Of a stretch of DNA of 64,000 bases, positions 10,691 to 21,116 are shown piece by piece. Source of the stretch: Lithobates sylvaticus (taxonomy: Eukaryota > Chordata > Amphibia > Anura > Ranidae); contig CM053032.1 of assembly GCA_028564925.1 (NCBI GenBank), positions 115,273,490 through 115,337,489 on the forward strand. Direction: 5' to 3'. A program made the translations under genes and the position numbers. The notes under the pieces were generated by a model. The model was not told the origin of the DNA. It made no database searches and saw only the letters and a list, made by a program, of their open reading frames with translations. Positions within the stretch are counted from its first letter, which is position 1. Every line of letters begins with the position of its first letter.

Positions 10691-11179
10691 CTACTGCTTA
10701 AAAGATTAACCCCCCCCTTCGCCAAGTTTTTTTTTTATTTTCCTTTTACCTTTTCCTCTGGTGCTATGTACAATTCCCATACTCAAAACGCCTAGCGAAT
10801 CTAATATTGCCCTGCTGTGATCTGCCAAGCTATTCCAAACTCTGGGTCCCATTCTGCCATCTTTGTGCTGACATCATTAGGAGCTGGCTACCCTTTTCTG
10901 ATGAAATGCCTCCTCTGTCTGCTGTATGGTATACGACATGCATATCCCAGGGGACATAATTCTTACCTAGGTCCAATTTTTTTTTTTGGGGGGGGGGGGT
11001 TGCACGTAGTGCAATGATGCCTAGTGCATCGACTGAGCGATGTTACACTTCAAATATAAATGAATCTCTACTGAATATGTCCACTAGCTCCAAGTCAAAA
11101 GTTGGCAAATTTGTGATGACATGCATAGGCAGCACACAAAATGCTTGCATGTGTCAGAGACTTGGAAAAAGGTAATTAA
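10691..11179. other. Intron sequence, nothing recognised
   Basis: It contains a T/G homopolymer tract near 10980. No supported feature. Confidence 0.4.
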
Positions 11180-11551
11180 CCACTTGCTGTCGAGCATACC
11201 AATATAAATGTCCTGGGCAACAAGCGGTTATATCAGGATCATAGCTGCTGCTGAATCCTGGTACCAATATTTGAGGCGGGTAATCAGCTTTTCTGTAAAC
11301 CTGACCTTGGCGGCTTTACAGCTGCCTTATCACTTTTACAGTGCTGTGGAGTCTGGCTACACATAGTGGCCATGATGCTGGTGTAGTGGGCCATACACCA
11401 TAATACATGGCCGCAATGGAAAAAAGTTTTTCTTCTGGTACACTTTACCAGAAGAAACCGCCTCAGATGCACTTCTCATTGGTCAGCATGATCCATGGCT
11501 GTGCTGACCATTAAGTGATTGTGTGTCTCTCCACCACAACCCGCCTCGCTG
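11180..11551 (+). mobile_element. Probable piggyBac-family end fragment
   Basis: TTAA at 11176-11179 is followed by CCACTTGCTGTCGAGC, close to the CCACTTGCCGAC ends of the other copies. The rest is too diverged to align by eye, and the right side is interrupted by the MITE at 11555. Confidence 0.4.
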
Positions 11552-11554
11552 TAA

Positions 11555-11981
11555 AGCCCCATACACACGGTAGGATTTTCCGATGGATTCTGTCCTATCG
11601 GACAATGTTGTCGGAAAATCAGACCGTGTGTAGGCACCATCGGACAGTTTCCATCAGATTGTCTGACGGACAAAGTCCTATCTCCTGCTGGATAGATTTT
11701 TTTGACAACAAAGTCCGATCACACCAAATACGATCGTGTGTAGCGAATTCCGACCGGACAAAGTGCTACGCATGCTCAGATCACATTACAAGACCAAAGC
11801 TATTGGCTACTAGCCTCTACGTAGTCCCGTCGTAGGCAACAAACGTCACCACGTTCAGAATGATCGGATTTTCCGACAACTTTGTCCGACCCTGTGTACG
11901 CAAAACCAACATCAGACAAAGTATGACGGACATGGTCTGACGGACCTGGTCCTCGGATAATCCGCGCGTGTGTATGGGGCT
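11555..11981. mobile_element. PIF/Harbinger-like MITE, 427 bp, TAA duplication
   Basis: The terminal inverted repeats are perfect: AGCCCCATACACACG at the left and its reverse complement ending at 11981. TAA lies on both sides (11552-11554 and 11982-11984), a 3-bp duplication typical of PIF/Harbinger elements. Inside are repeated CGGACAAAGT and TTTTCCGA words in both orientations. No transposase. Confidence 0.7.
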
Positions 11982-11984
11982 TAA

Positions 11985-12401
11985 GAATGTACTTGTCCTG
12001 GCTGCGAGCCCCAACATTTACAATGCACCTGTTCTTGCCATTTCCATCCTTCTCTGACACAAAAAAAAAAATTCTTCAACAGCTCCTGCTGCCCCATCGC
12101 ACAGAATACTACTCTCCCTAATCTTTAGACATTAGTCAGAACAATTCTCTCCCTGCGGTCATAAATCTCTTCTCTCTAACTTTAAGCTCATACCAGCTGT
12201 TTCCCCTGTTGCTTTTTTTTCCAGCTTCTGCTCATCTCCCAGCCATCACCCAACTGTATTTGTGCCCCTCTTTTTCCTGTGTCCCTGGCTGTCACAATGC
12301 TTTTTTTCTTGGTTTCATCCCACACCATCATAAAGCCCACCAACTACTGTCAATATTGCAGCAGATCAATTCTACAAAAGGTAGGCAAATCCAACATTAA
12401 G
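11985..12401. other. Pyrimidine-rich intron sequence
   Basis: C/T-rich on the plus strand. No splice-flanked frame or transposon end that I can support. Confidence 0.4.
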
Positions 12402-12778
12402 CACTTAAGTTTTACCCCCCTTCATGACCAAGTTAGCACTGCGCTACTTTAACTGGTAATTGCACAGTCATGCAATGCTGTACCCCAAAAAAGGTGCAAT
12501 TTTTTTCACACAAATAGCGCTTTCTTTTGGTAGTATTTAATCACCACTGGGTTTTTTACTTTTTGAAATATAAATGACAAAAGAAGATATAAAAGAAAAC
12601 AATTGGGAAAAAAAAAAAAAAAAAAATATTTTTTACTTTAAAACATATTCAATAAAAAAAAATCTTCATACATTTTGGCCAAAATGTATTCTGCCACACG
12701 TCTTTGGTAAAAAATAAAAAATAAATAAATAGGTGTATATTGATTGGTTTGTGTGAAAGTTATAGTGTCTAGAAACTA
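12402..12778 (-). mobile_element. piggyBac MITE fragment (3' terminal part)
   Basis: Its order matches the reverse-oriented 3' part of the piggyBac family: CACTGCGCTACTTTAACTG, TTGCACAGTCATGCAATG, AAATAGCGCTTTCTTTTGG, an AT-rich tract, then GTTATAGTGTCTAGA. Only one end is present and the terminal TTAA is eroded. Confidence 0.65.
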
Positions 12779-13712
12779 TGGAGATGGAGAGGGAATGTGT
12801 GAAACTTCCTGTCTTATGGTGACCACCCTGCTCCTTTACATATACATTACAGAGAGTGAGCATGTTCAACCTAGGACAGGAAGTGTGTTGCTGGCAGAAT
12901 CACCAGATAAAAATAAGAAAAGGTCTAAAAAATGAAAACGAATGCCGCCACCATATCTATGGACCAGTATGCATTTTTCTGCATCATCCTGCCCTGCGTA
13001 GTATTAAAGTTAAGTATCATTTTTAAATGTGGACTCCAGTAGACAGACTACCCCAACAAAAACCATGAATCATTTCTCTATATGCTGCCCCAGAATACAC
13101 ACCCCTCAAGCCACCAGTAAATTGCCCATTTCAGTATATAGAGAAATATTTAAATCCTGCATTGTATATAAAAAAAAAAAAACAGCTTCAGCCTATCCTG
13201 CACAAGATGCTCACCATCATACCCTTCACTCTCCTCTCCTGCACATACTGCCTGCCATCATACCTTACAAAATTCTCTCTCAATTCCTGCCTGTTATCAT
13301 ATCCTCTGCACCACTCTGGTGCATATTGCCCATCCTCAAACTCTCCACACTCATCTCCTACGCCTTCCTCTCCCTGTGCTTCTCACCAAAAATAAAAACA
13401 GCACCACTTCTCTAATTCGCAGGGAGAAATGGCTTTGCTGATTTCCGAGATCTATCAATAATTTTGATATATCTCTGCTAATTGTGTAACTTTACATAAA
13501 GTCTCCACCACATAACAAAGTTGTTAACCGAATGGAGCTCATTCTCTGGCACCCCTCTTCTCTATTCTATGTACACTTTTCTCAATTTCTCATTATTTTG
13601 TTTCCAATATAATTTTATTTTATCTTGATTGGATATATATTTGACTCATATATCCTCATTGTTTTTTATGTTAGATGTATGAGATATGAATACATCTTTA
13701 TTATTTTATTCC
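12779..13712. other. Intron sequence with pyrimidine-rich stretch
   Basis: Around 13190-13400 loose CCTGC..CATCATACC-like units recur, perhaps a decayed tandem repeat. The frame over it is low-complexity and has no recognisable domain. Confidence 0.4.
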
Positions 13713-14257
13713 TTAACCACTTCCCGACTGCCCCATGTACATATACGTCAACAGAATGGCACGTACAGGCAAAACCACGTACCTGTACGTGCCATTCTTC
13801 AGGCGGTTGGGGTGTCCGATCGGAACCCCCTCCGCCGGCGGGGACGGTCGGGATCGCTTCAGAAGCGATCCGGCACGAGAGGATGGCCAGTGGTTTCTGG
13901 CCACCCCCTCGCGATCGCTCCTGGCGAATCAGATGCTTCCCCTTCCTGTGTAATTGTAAACACAGGCAAGGGGAAGTGATGTCACGCTTCTCGTGCCGGT
14001 CTTTCTGACAGGGACGCCGAGCTGTGAAGACATCAGGTTAGTGCACCAACACTACACTGACACCAGGCACACATAGGCACATATTCCACCCCCCTGTCAC
14101 CCCCCAGATCACCCCCTGCCACCCCAGTCACAGTGTCACTGATTGCAGTGATCATTTTACTGATCACTGCATTTAGTGTCAGTTGTGACTGCAATAACTG
14201 TCAGGACAGTTAGTTTTAGGCCCCTTTAGGTCTAAGGTAGCCCCCTACCCCCCCCCT

Positions 14258-14800
14258 AATAAAGGTTTAACCCCTTGATTGCCCCTAGGTAACCCTTTCA
14301 CCGCCTTTTGCCAGTGTCACTAAGCGATCGTTTTTCTGATCGCTGCATTAGTGTCACTGGTGCCGCTAGGTAGCCATTTTTTTTTTTAGGTTAACCGCCA
14401 GGTTTATATAGGTTTATAAATAGGTTTATAGGTCAGGTACCCCCATATTAGGACCTAAATAAAGGTTTTAACCCCTTGATTGCCCCTAGAGTTAACTCTT
14501 TCACCAGTGATCACCGTATAAGTGTCACTGGTGACGCTGGTTAGCCAGTTAGTTATTTAGTTATTTAGTTATTTAGGTTCTCCGTCAGGTTTTTATATAG
14601 CGTCAGGTACCCCCATATATTACCTAATAAAGGTTTTAACCCCCTTGATTGCCCCTAGTTAACCCTTTCACCAGTGATCACCGTATAACTGTTATGGGTG
14701 ACGCTGGTTAGTTAGTTTGTTTTTTATACTGTCAGGGCACCCGCCATTTATTACCCAATAACGGTTTAACCCCCTGATCGCCCGGCGGGTGATATCAATT
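14258..14800 (+). repeat. Subterminal tandem repeats of piggyBac, ~4 units
   Basis: A block beginning ATAAAGGTTTTAACCCC, then TTGATTGCCCCTAG, TTAACCCTTTCACC and GTGTCACTGGTGACGCTGG, recurs near 14258, 14459, 14628 and, more diverged, 14757. The period is about 130-200 bases. A related block appears at about 23215 in the second piggyBac copy, so the array predates both insertions. Confidence 0.7.
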
Positions 14801-15231
14801 AGGTTTTAGGGTCAAATAAGGTCTGCGTCGCCCCAGGTTAGTGCCAGTACCGCAAACACCCACGCGCAAAGCATACACCTCCCTTAGTGGTATAGTATCT
14901 GAACAGATCAATATCTGATCTGATCAGATCTATACTAGCGTCCCAGCAGTTTAGGGTTCCAAAATACGCATTGTTAGCGGGATCAGCCCAGATACCTGCT
15001 AGCACCTGCGTTTTCCCCCTCCGCCCAGCCCAGCCCACCCAAGTGCAGTATCGATCGATCACTGTCACTTACAAAACACTAAGCACACATAACTGCAGCG
15101 TTCGCAGAGTCAGGCCTGATCCCTGCGATCACTAACAGTTTTTTTGGTAGCGTTTTGATTCAGTCGCCAGCAGCCTAGGAGCTTTTTTACCTGTGAATCT
15201 CACTAGTGTACTACTAAATTTAGAGCCCAAA

Positions 15232-17128
15232 ATGGCAAATCGCAAGTACACTAGTGAACAGGCCTACTTGTTTCTGAGTATGTCAGATAGTGAAGAGGAG
15301 GTCACTCATCTGTCACAATCAAGCTCAGAATACGATCCAGTAGACGACAGCGGCTCCATGACAGATAGCTCTGGCGACAGAGGTGAGGTCCCTGCTAAGG
15401 TCAGGCGTACCCGATCCCGATCTTCTGCTGTTGTTTAGGTGCAGGAACCGCAGGTCTCTCGTATGGAGCAGAGAAGTACTAGCGCCGCTATTCCTTCAGG
15501 TGAACTGGCAAGCACCAGCGGCCTAGTACACCCTGGACATGGTCAAACCAGCACTGCAGTATCACGTGGTGACGTGGCGAGTCCCATAAGTGCAGTTCAA
15601 GCTGGCGAGGTGGCAAGCACAAGTAGTGTCCCGCTGCCACCAAGAAGAAGACAAAGGCAGGCCCGTCGATCACATAGTGGTCCTTCCTGCAGAATTCGCC
15701 AATCCTGATTGGGTGCCCACCACTTCTGCAGAACCCGTACTTCCCCCATTCACTGGCCAACCCGGTATTCAGGTGGAAACAGCTGATTTTAAGCCATCCG
15801 ATTTTTTATCGCCGTTTTTCACGGAAGATCTCTATAGATCTATTGTGGACCAAAGTAATATATACGCTGGTGAATACATCGCCGCTAATCCCCAGTTGCC
15901 TTCCCTTGCCAGAGATTGGAAACCAATTACGGTTTCCGAATTTAAGTCCTTTCTGGGCCTTTCCCTCAAAATGGGCATGCATAAATTCCCGACTCTGAGG
16001 ACTTATTGGTCCACCCTCGCAGTCCACCATATGCCCGTGTTCTCTTGCTCCATGTCCAGGGCACGATACGAACAGATCTTGCGGTTCATGCACTTCAGTG
16101 ACAATGAACTCTGTCGTCCTCGTGGAGACCCTGAATTTGAGCGGCTCTACAAAATTCGGCCCCTCATAAACCACTTCAACCAACGTTTTGCAGCCTTGTT
16201 TACTCCCAATCAAGTTGTCTGCGTTGATGAGTCCCTGATTACGTTTTCTGTCCGCTTGTCTTTCAAACAGTACCTTCCCAGCAAGCGTGCCAGATACGGG
16301 GTCAAGCTCTACAAGCTCCGTGACAGGGCAACAGGCTATACGTGGAGCTTTTTGGTTTATGAGGGAAAAGATAGTTACGTAGAGCCGGAGAACTGTCTAG
16401 ATTACATAGGGAGCGCTGGCAAGATAGTGTGGAACTTGGTGTCACCCTTATTCGGAAAGGGGTACCACTTGTACGTGGACAATTATTACACGAGCGTGCC
16501 ACTGTTTAGTCATTTGTTTGATCAGCAGATTGGAGCATGTGGCACCGTGCGACCTAATCGCCGGGGCTTTCCCCAGCGGCTTGTAGATTCCCCTCTTAGG
16601 CTGGGGGAGAGAGCCTGCTTTAAGTGTAATAATTTGCTCGCTGTGAAGTGGAGGGATAAGAAGGTTTTCGTTCTTACCTCCCTTCATGCAGACACGACAG
16701 TCTAAATTCGTACGGCGGCTGGTGTTGTGACGAAACCCCTCTGTGTCCACGAGTATAACCTTAATATAGGAGGGGTGGACCTCAACGACCAGTTGTTGGC
16801 GCCGTACCTAGTTGTCAGTAAGGCTAGACGCTGGTACAAAAAAGTGTCTATTTATTTGTTCCAATTCAGGCGGGAGGTTACCCTTCCTTGAATTCCAGGA
16901 AGAGGTTCTCACAGACCTTCTGTTTCCAGACGGTTCTGCACCTCACCATTCCCAACCAAATGCAGTTAGCCGGCTGTACGAGAGGCATTTTCCTCATGTC
17001 CTCCCGAGTACCCCTACCCAACGAGCCCCCCCAAAAAAGATGTCGTGTCTGTAGCAAGCGCGGACACGCTGTCCTGACAATCCTGGTCTCTGCATTGGTG
17101 AATGTTTTGAACGCTACCACTCACTAGT
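15232..17128 (+). pseudogene. piggyBac transposase, broken
   Basis: This gene encoded the cut-and-paste transposase acting at TTAA. The start is ATG at 15232 (MANRKYTSEQAY), followed by an acidic Ser-rich N-terminus. The catalytic core is a long frame, 15590-16705, with the first two Asp residues in VCVDES (16226) and LYVDNYY (16478) and the third in GGVDLNDQ (16778). The C-terminus keeps the cysteine-rich start KRCRVCSKRG and, in another frame, CPDNPGLCIGECFERYH. Breaks I can see: an in-frame stop at 15436, a frameshift near 15680, a stop at 16703, a small deletion with frame change near 16865, and frame changes near 17040 and 17065. No purifying selection is implied, and it should not make active enzyme. 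Confidence 0.88.
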
Positions 17129-17725
17129 GAGGTATTAGCGTAGGGTACAGCATTTCACAGGCTAGGATACACTTTCACAGGGTCTAAAGAATGCCATCGC
17201 ATTTTGAGACCCGACCGTTAGTTAAAATTATAGTTACAGGGTCTCAAGAATGCCATCGCATTTTGAGACCCGACCGTTACAGTTAAAATTATAGTTATAG
17301 TTTAAAAAAAAAGTGTAAAAAATAAAAATAAAAAAAAAGTACAAAAAAAACCCCCAAAAAATATAAAATAAAAAAACCAAAAATAGTTGTCGTTTTATTG
17401 TTCTCTCTCTCTATTCTCTCTCTATTGTTGCTCTTTTTTACTCTATTCTATTCTGCAATGTTTTATTATGTTTTATCATGCTTGCTTTTCAGGTATGTAA
17501 TTTTGTTTACTGTGTTTTATTGTTAACCATTTTTTTTGTTTTCAGGTGCGCCATTCAGTTGCAGCACGGATTTATTTATCTTGACAGCAACAGCGTTTGC
17601 TCCCACGATACATAAAGCCGCGACTCCAACGCTGTAGGAGGTGATTTCACCACCACAGTTAAAAAAAAGAGCATATATGCCGAAGCATGGGGGCAGCAGG
17701 GGCGGAGGAGCGATTTTGCTCCTAA

Positions 17726-17796
17726 TGCCACGTACATATGGTCGAAATTCCGACGGAGGCTTGCCCGTGGAAAAGTCCGACCATGTGTACGTGGCA
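17726..17796. mobile_element. Miniature Harbinger-like MITE, 71 bp, nested in piggyBac
   Basis: TGCCACGTACATATGGTCG at the left pairs with the right end (18 of 19). TAA flanks both sides (17723-17725 and 17797-17799). At 71 bp it is almost only inverted repeats. It must be younger than the piggyBac copy or have been carried by its source. Confidence 0.6.
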
Positions 17797-18623
17797 TAAC
17801 TTTTTTGCAGGAGGATGCCCCCATGCTTCGCCATATATAAATGGTGCATGTATGCCCATCATTAGAAGTGGGTGGATGAAGGGAGGTATTCTAATGGTGG
17901 GCATACCCACCAATCAATCTATTTTTTTCAAAAAAAGAGTACCTGTCACTGCCTATTGCTATCATAGGGGATATTTACATTCCCTGCGATAACAATAAAA
18001 ATGATAACTAAGAAAAAAAAATGGAAGGAACAGTTTAAAAATAAAATAAAAAAGCTAAATAAAAAGAAAAACGGAAAAAAAAAAAAAAAAAAAAAAGCAC
18101 CCCTGCCCCCCCCCTTCTCTTGCGCAAAGGCGAACACAAGCGTTGGTCTGGCGTCATATGTAAACAGCAATTGCACCATGCAACCATGCATGTGAGGTAT
18201 CACCGCGAAGGTCAGATCAAGAGCAGTCATTTTAGCAGTAGACTTCCTCCGTGAATCTAATGTGGTAACCTGTAAAGGCTTTTAAAGGCTTTTAAAAATG
18301 TATGTAGTCTGTCGCCACTGCGTGTTTGTGTGCAATTTTAAAGCATGTCATTAAAATAAAAAAAAGTGTATTTTTTCCACAAAAAATGCATTTGAAAAAT
18401 CGCTGCGCAAATACTGTGTGGAAAAAAAAATGCAACACCCCCCATTTTAATCTGTAGGGCCTTTGCTTTAACAATATATATATAGTGTTTCGGGGTTCAA
18501 CGTAATTTTCTTGCAAAAAAAAAAAATATGTTTTCATGTAAACAAAAAGTGTCAGAAAGGGCTTTATCTTCAAGTGGTTAGAAGAGTGGGTGATGTGTGA
18601 CATAAGCTTCTAAATGTTGTGCA

Positions 18624-19680
18624 TAAAATGCCAGGACAGTTCAAACCCCCCCCCCCCCCAAATGACCCCATTTTGGAAAGTAGACACCCCAAGCTATTTG
18701 CTGAGAGCAATCTTGAGTCCATTAAATATTTTTTTTTGTCCCAAAAGATTGAATAATGAAAAAAAAGAAATAATAATTTTTTTTACAAAAAGTTGTCACT
18801 AAATGATATATTGCTCAAACATGCCATGGGCATATGTGGAAATACACCCCAAAATACATTCTGTTGCTTCTCCTGAGTATGGGGATACCACATGTGTGGG
18901 AATTTTTGGGAGCCTAGCTGCGTACGGGACCCCAAAAACCAAGCACCGCCTTCAGGCTTTCTAAGGGTGTAATTTTTTTATTTCACTCCTCACTGCCAAT
19001 CACAGTTTCGGAGGCCATGGAATGCCCAGATGGCACAACCACCCATAAATGACCCCATTTTGGAAAGTAGACACCCCAAGCTATTTGCTGAGAGGTATGG
19101 TGAGTATTTTGCAGATCTCGCTTTTTGTTAAAGTTTTGAAAATTGAAAAAAAAAAAATTATTTTCTTTACTTTCTTCATTTTCAAAAACACATGAGAGCT
19201 GTAAAATACTCACCATGCCTCTCAGCAAATAGCTTGGGGTGTCTACTTTCCAAAATGGGGTCATTTGGGGGGGGTTTGAGCTATTTTGGCATTTTATGGC
19301 CTTCGAAACTGTGATAGGTAGTGAGGAGTGAAATCAAAACTTTGCACCCTTAGAAATCCTGAAGGTGGTGCTTGGGTTTCGGGGCCCCGTGCACGGCTAG
19401 GCTCCCAAAAAGTCCCACACATGTGGTATCCCCATACTCAGGAGAAGCAGCAAAATGTATTTTGGGGTGCATCTCCACATATAACCATGGCATGTGTGAG
19501 CAATATATCATTTAGTGACAACTTTATGAAAAACTTTTTTTTTTTGTCTTTATTCAATCACTTGGGACTAAAAAAAAAAATATTCAATGGGTTCAACATG
19601 CCTCTCAGCAAATAGCTTGGCGTGTCTACTTTCCAAAATGGGGTCATTTGGGGGGGTTTTGTACTTCCCTGCCATTTTAG
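18624..19680. repeat. ~1.06-kb imperfect palindrome in piggyBac 3' region
   Basis: The left arm, about 18624-19127, is repeated inverted at about 19190-19680 with a short loop. Shared blocks include AATGACCCCATTTTGG, AAGTAGACACCCCAAG, CACATGTG, TCACTAAATGATATATTG and TCTCCTGAGTATGGGGATA. The motif of a GACCCC block plus GTAGACACCCC also recurs within each arm, giving four copies in all. The second piggyBac copy stops just inside the equivalent left arm (about 37195). Confidence 0.85.
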
Positions 19681-20307
19681 CACCTCAAGAAATGAGATAG
19701 GCAGTCATAAATTAAAAGCGGTGTAAATTCCAGAAAATGTACTCTAGTTTGTAGACGCTATAACTTTTGCGCAAACCAATAAATATACGCTTATTGGCAT
19801 TTTTTTTACTAAAGACATGTGGCTGAATACATTTTGGCCCAAATGTTTGACTAAAATTGAGTTTATTGGATTTTTCTTATAACAAAAAGTAGAAAATATC
19901 TTTTTTTTTTTTCAAAATTTGCAGTCTTTTTCTGTTTATAGCGCAAAAAATAAAAATCACAGAGGCAATCAAATACCATCAAAAGAAAGCTCTATTTGTG
20001 GGAAGAAAAGGACGCAAATTTCGTTTGGTTACAACATTGCATGACTGCGCAATTAACAGTTAAAGCAGTGCAGTGCGAAATTGAAAAAAGACCTCTGGTC
20101 CTTTGGCTGCCAATTGGTCCGGGGCTGAAGTGGTTAAGAGATGGTTTTGAATGCATCTTATATAATTTTGAAATGCATCTCTTATGCTGGATTTTTAAAC
20201 CTATGTACCTCTTCTGTTCACAAAATAATGCAATGTGAATAATGTTTGTAATTGTACTTATTTACTGAATATTTATTGAAATTGATAAAGGTGACTTTTT
20301 ATATTAT

Positions 20308-20686
20308 TGTAGAAGAAAATGAACAGCAGGGCGCTGAGGTCAGTATCAAATAAAAATAAATTATTAAAATCAGCAGCACACTTACATTGAAGTTAGCGTG
20401 AAACAGGATAGTTAACACCTGAGACCAAGCAGCTGTGATCAGCGTGAGGCTATAGGCATCACTGAGCAGACAGAGACCAAGGATGATAGGGAGCCAGCCA
20501 GCTCAAGGTATGGATATCAGTGGTGGTGATGCCTATAGCCTCAAACTGATCACAGCTGCTTAGTCTCAGGTGTTCCCCATCTATTCTGTTTCATGCTAAC
20601 TTCAATGTAAGTGTGCTGTTTATTTTAATAAAGTGATTTTTATTTGGTACTGACCTTCAGCACCCTGCTGTTCATTTTCTTCTACA
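20308..20686. mobile_element. Fold-back MITE, ~380 bp
   Basis: The left arm starting TGTAGAAGAAAATGAACAGC pairs with the right arm ending in its complement at 20686. Pairing continues through GGTCAGTA.CAAATAAAAAT, ACACTTACATTGAAGTTAGC, ACCTGAGAC.AAGCAGCTG and GAGGCTATAGGCATCAC. The loop is short (about 70 bases). It lies about 340 bases beyond a host exon. No coding. Confidence 0.8.
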
Positions 20687-21026
20687 TTGAGGTGATCCTA
20701 CCCCAATATTCTGTGGGAGCTGCAGAGGTTCCAGTCTCAGTCACTTCTCCTGCTCAGACATCCATCCATTGATTACCCTTTCATCCAGTCAGTTGCCTAA
20801 TCACTTCCTCTACCCTGATGACGGTCTACAGATAAAAGTTCCAATTGACCAAGTGACACTGCACTTGTCTTAGGAGCACCATGTGTACTGTGTACTTGTA
20901 CACTCTTTGGATTTGACTTTATATTATTAAAAATGTGAGCTTTAATATTATATACAATCAATAATTTTGTTGAATAAAAGTTTCTAAAATGTATATGTAG
21001 GAGGAATACAATAGAAATAATATTAC

Positions 21027-21116
21027 CTGTGAATGCTTGTTGTAAACGAGCTGACAAGCTGGAGTGAGAAATACTTGCTGTGTGCGTAGCAGTTGTCTGT
21101 AACCCTTTCAGTAAAT
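21027..21116 (-). CDS. ubn1: Internal exon of a ubinuclein-like gene (~30 residues)
   Basis: A strong acceptor (a T-rich tract, then TTATTTAG, AG at 21118-21117) opens a 90-bp exon that ends in ACAG followed by GTAATA (donor GT at 21026-21025). Two bases complete an Asn codon from the exon at 49759. The exon then reads LLKGLQTTATHTASIS and on to SARLQQAFT, and leaves one base for the next exon. This Leu/Gln/Ser-rich stretch resembles the LLKGLQ..LQQAF segment I remember from vertebrate ubinuclein C-termini. Length (90, divisible by 3) and phase 1/1 both fit. It sits between two introns of about 28.6 and 19.5 kb filled with transposons. Confidence 0.65.

Larger units (their letters stand above)
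13717..20133 (+). mobile_element. Nearly full-length piggyBac transposon, 6.4 kb
   Basis: Both ends are intact: TTAA at 13713-13716 and 20134-20137, with CCACTTC and GAAGTGG termini. It holds a 1.5-kb 5' non-coding region with subterminal tandem repeats, a broken transposase gene (15232-17128), a nested 71-bp MITE (17726-17796) and a 3-kb 3' region with a ~1-kb palindrome. The last ~400 bases are the sequence shared with the MITEs at 1811-2801 and 4523-5508, so this looks like the autonomous type of that family. It lies in the 19.5-kb last intron, antisense to the host gene. Confidence 0.9.

Noticed and set aside
13029-13415. 128-codon plus-strand frame as a secreted or membrane protein
   Set aside because: Pyrimidine-rich low-complexity sequence; two overlapping frames look equally protein-like and neither has a known domain.
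15590-16705. A domesticated piggyBac-derived host gene
   Set aside because: It lies within intact transposon ends, has in-frame stops and frame changes on both sides, and shows no host-type splice sites.
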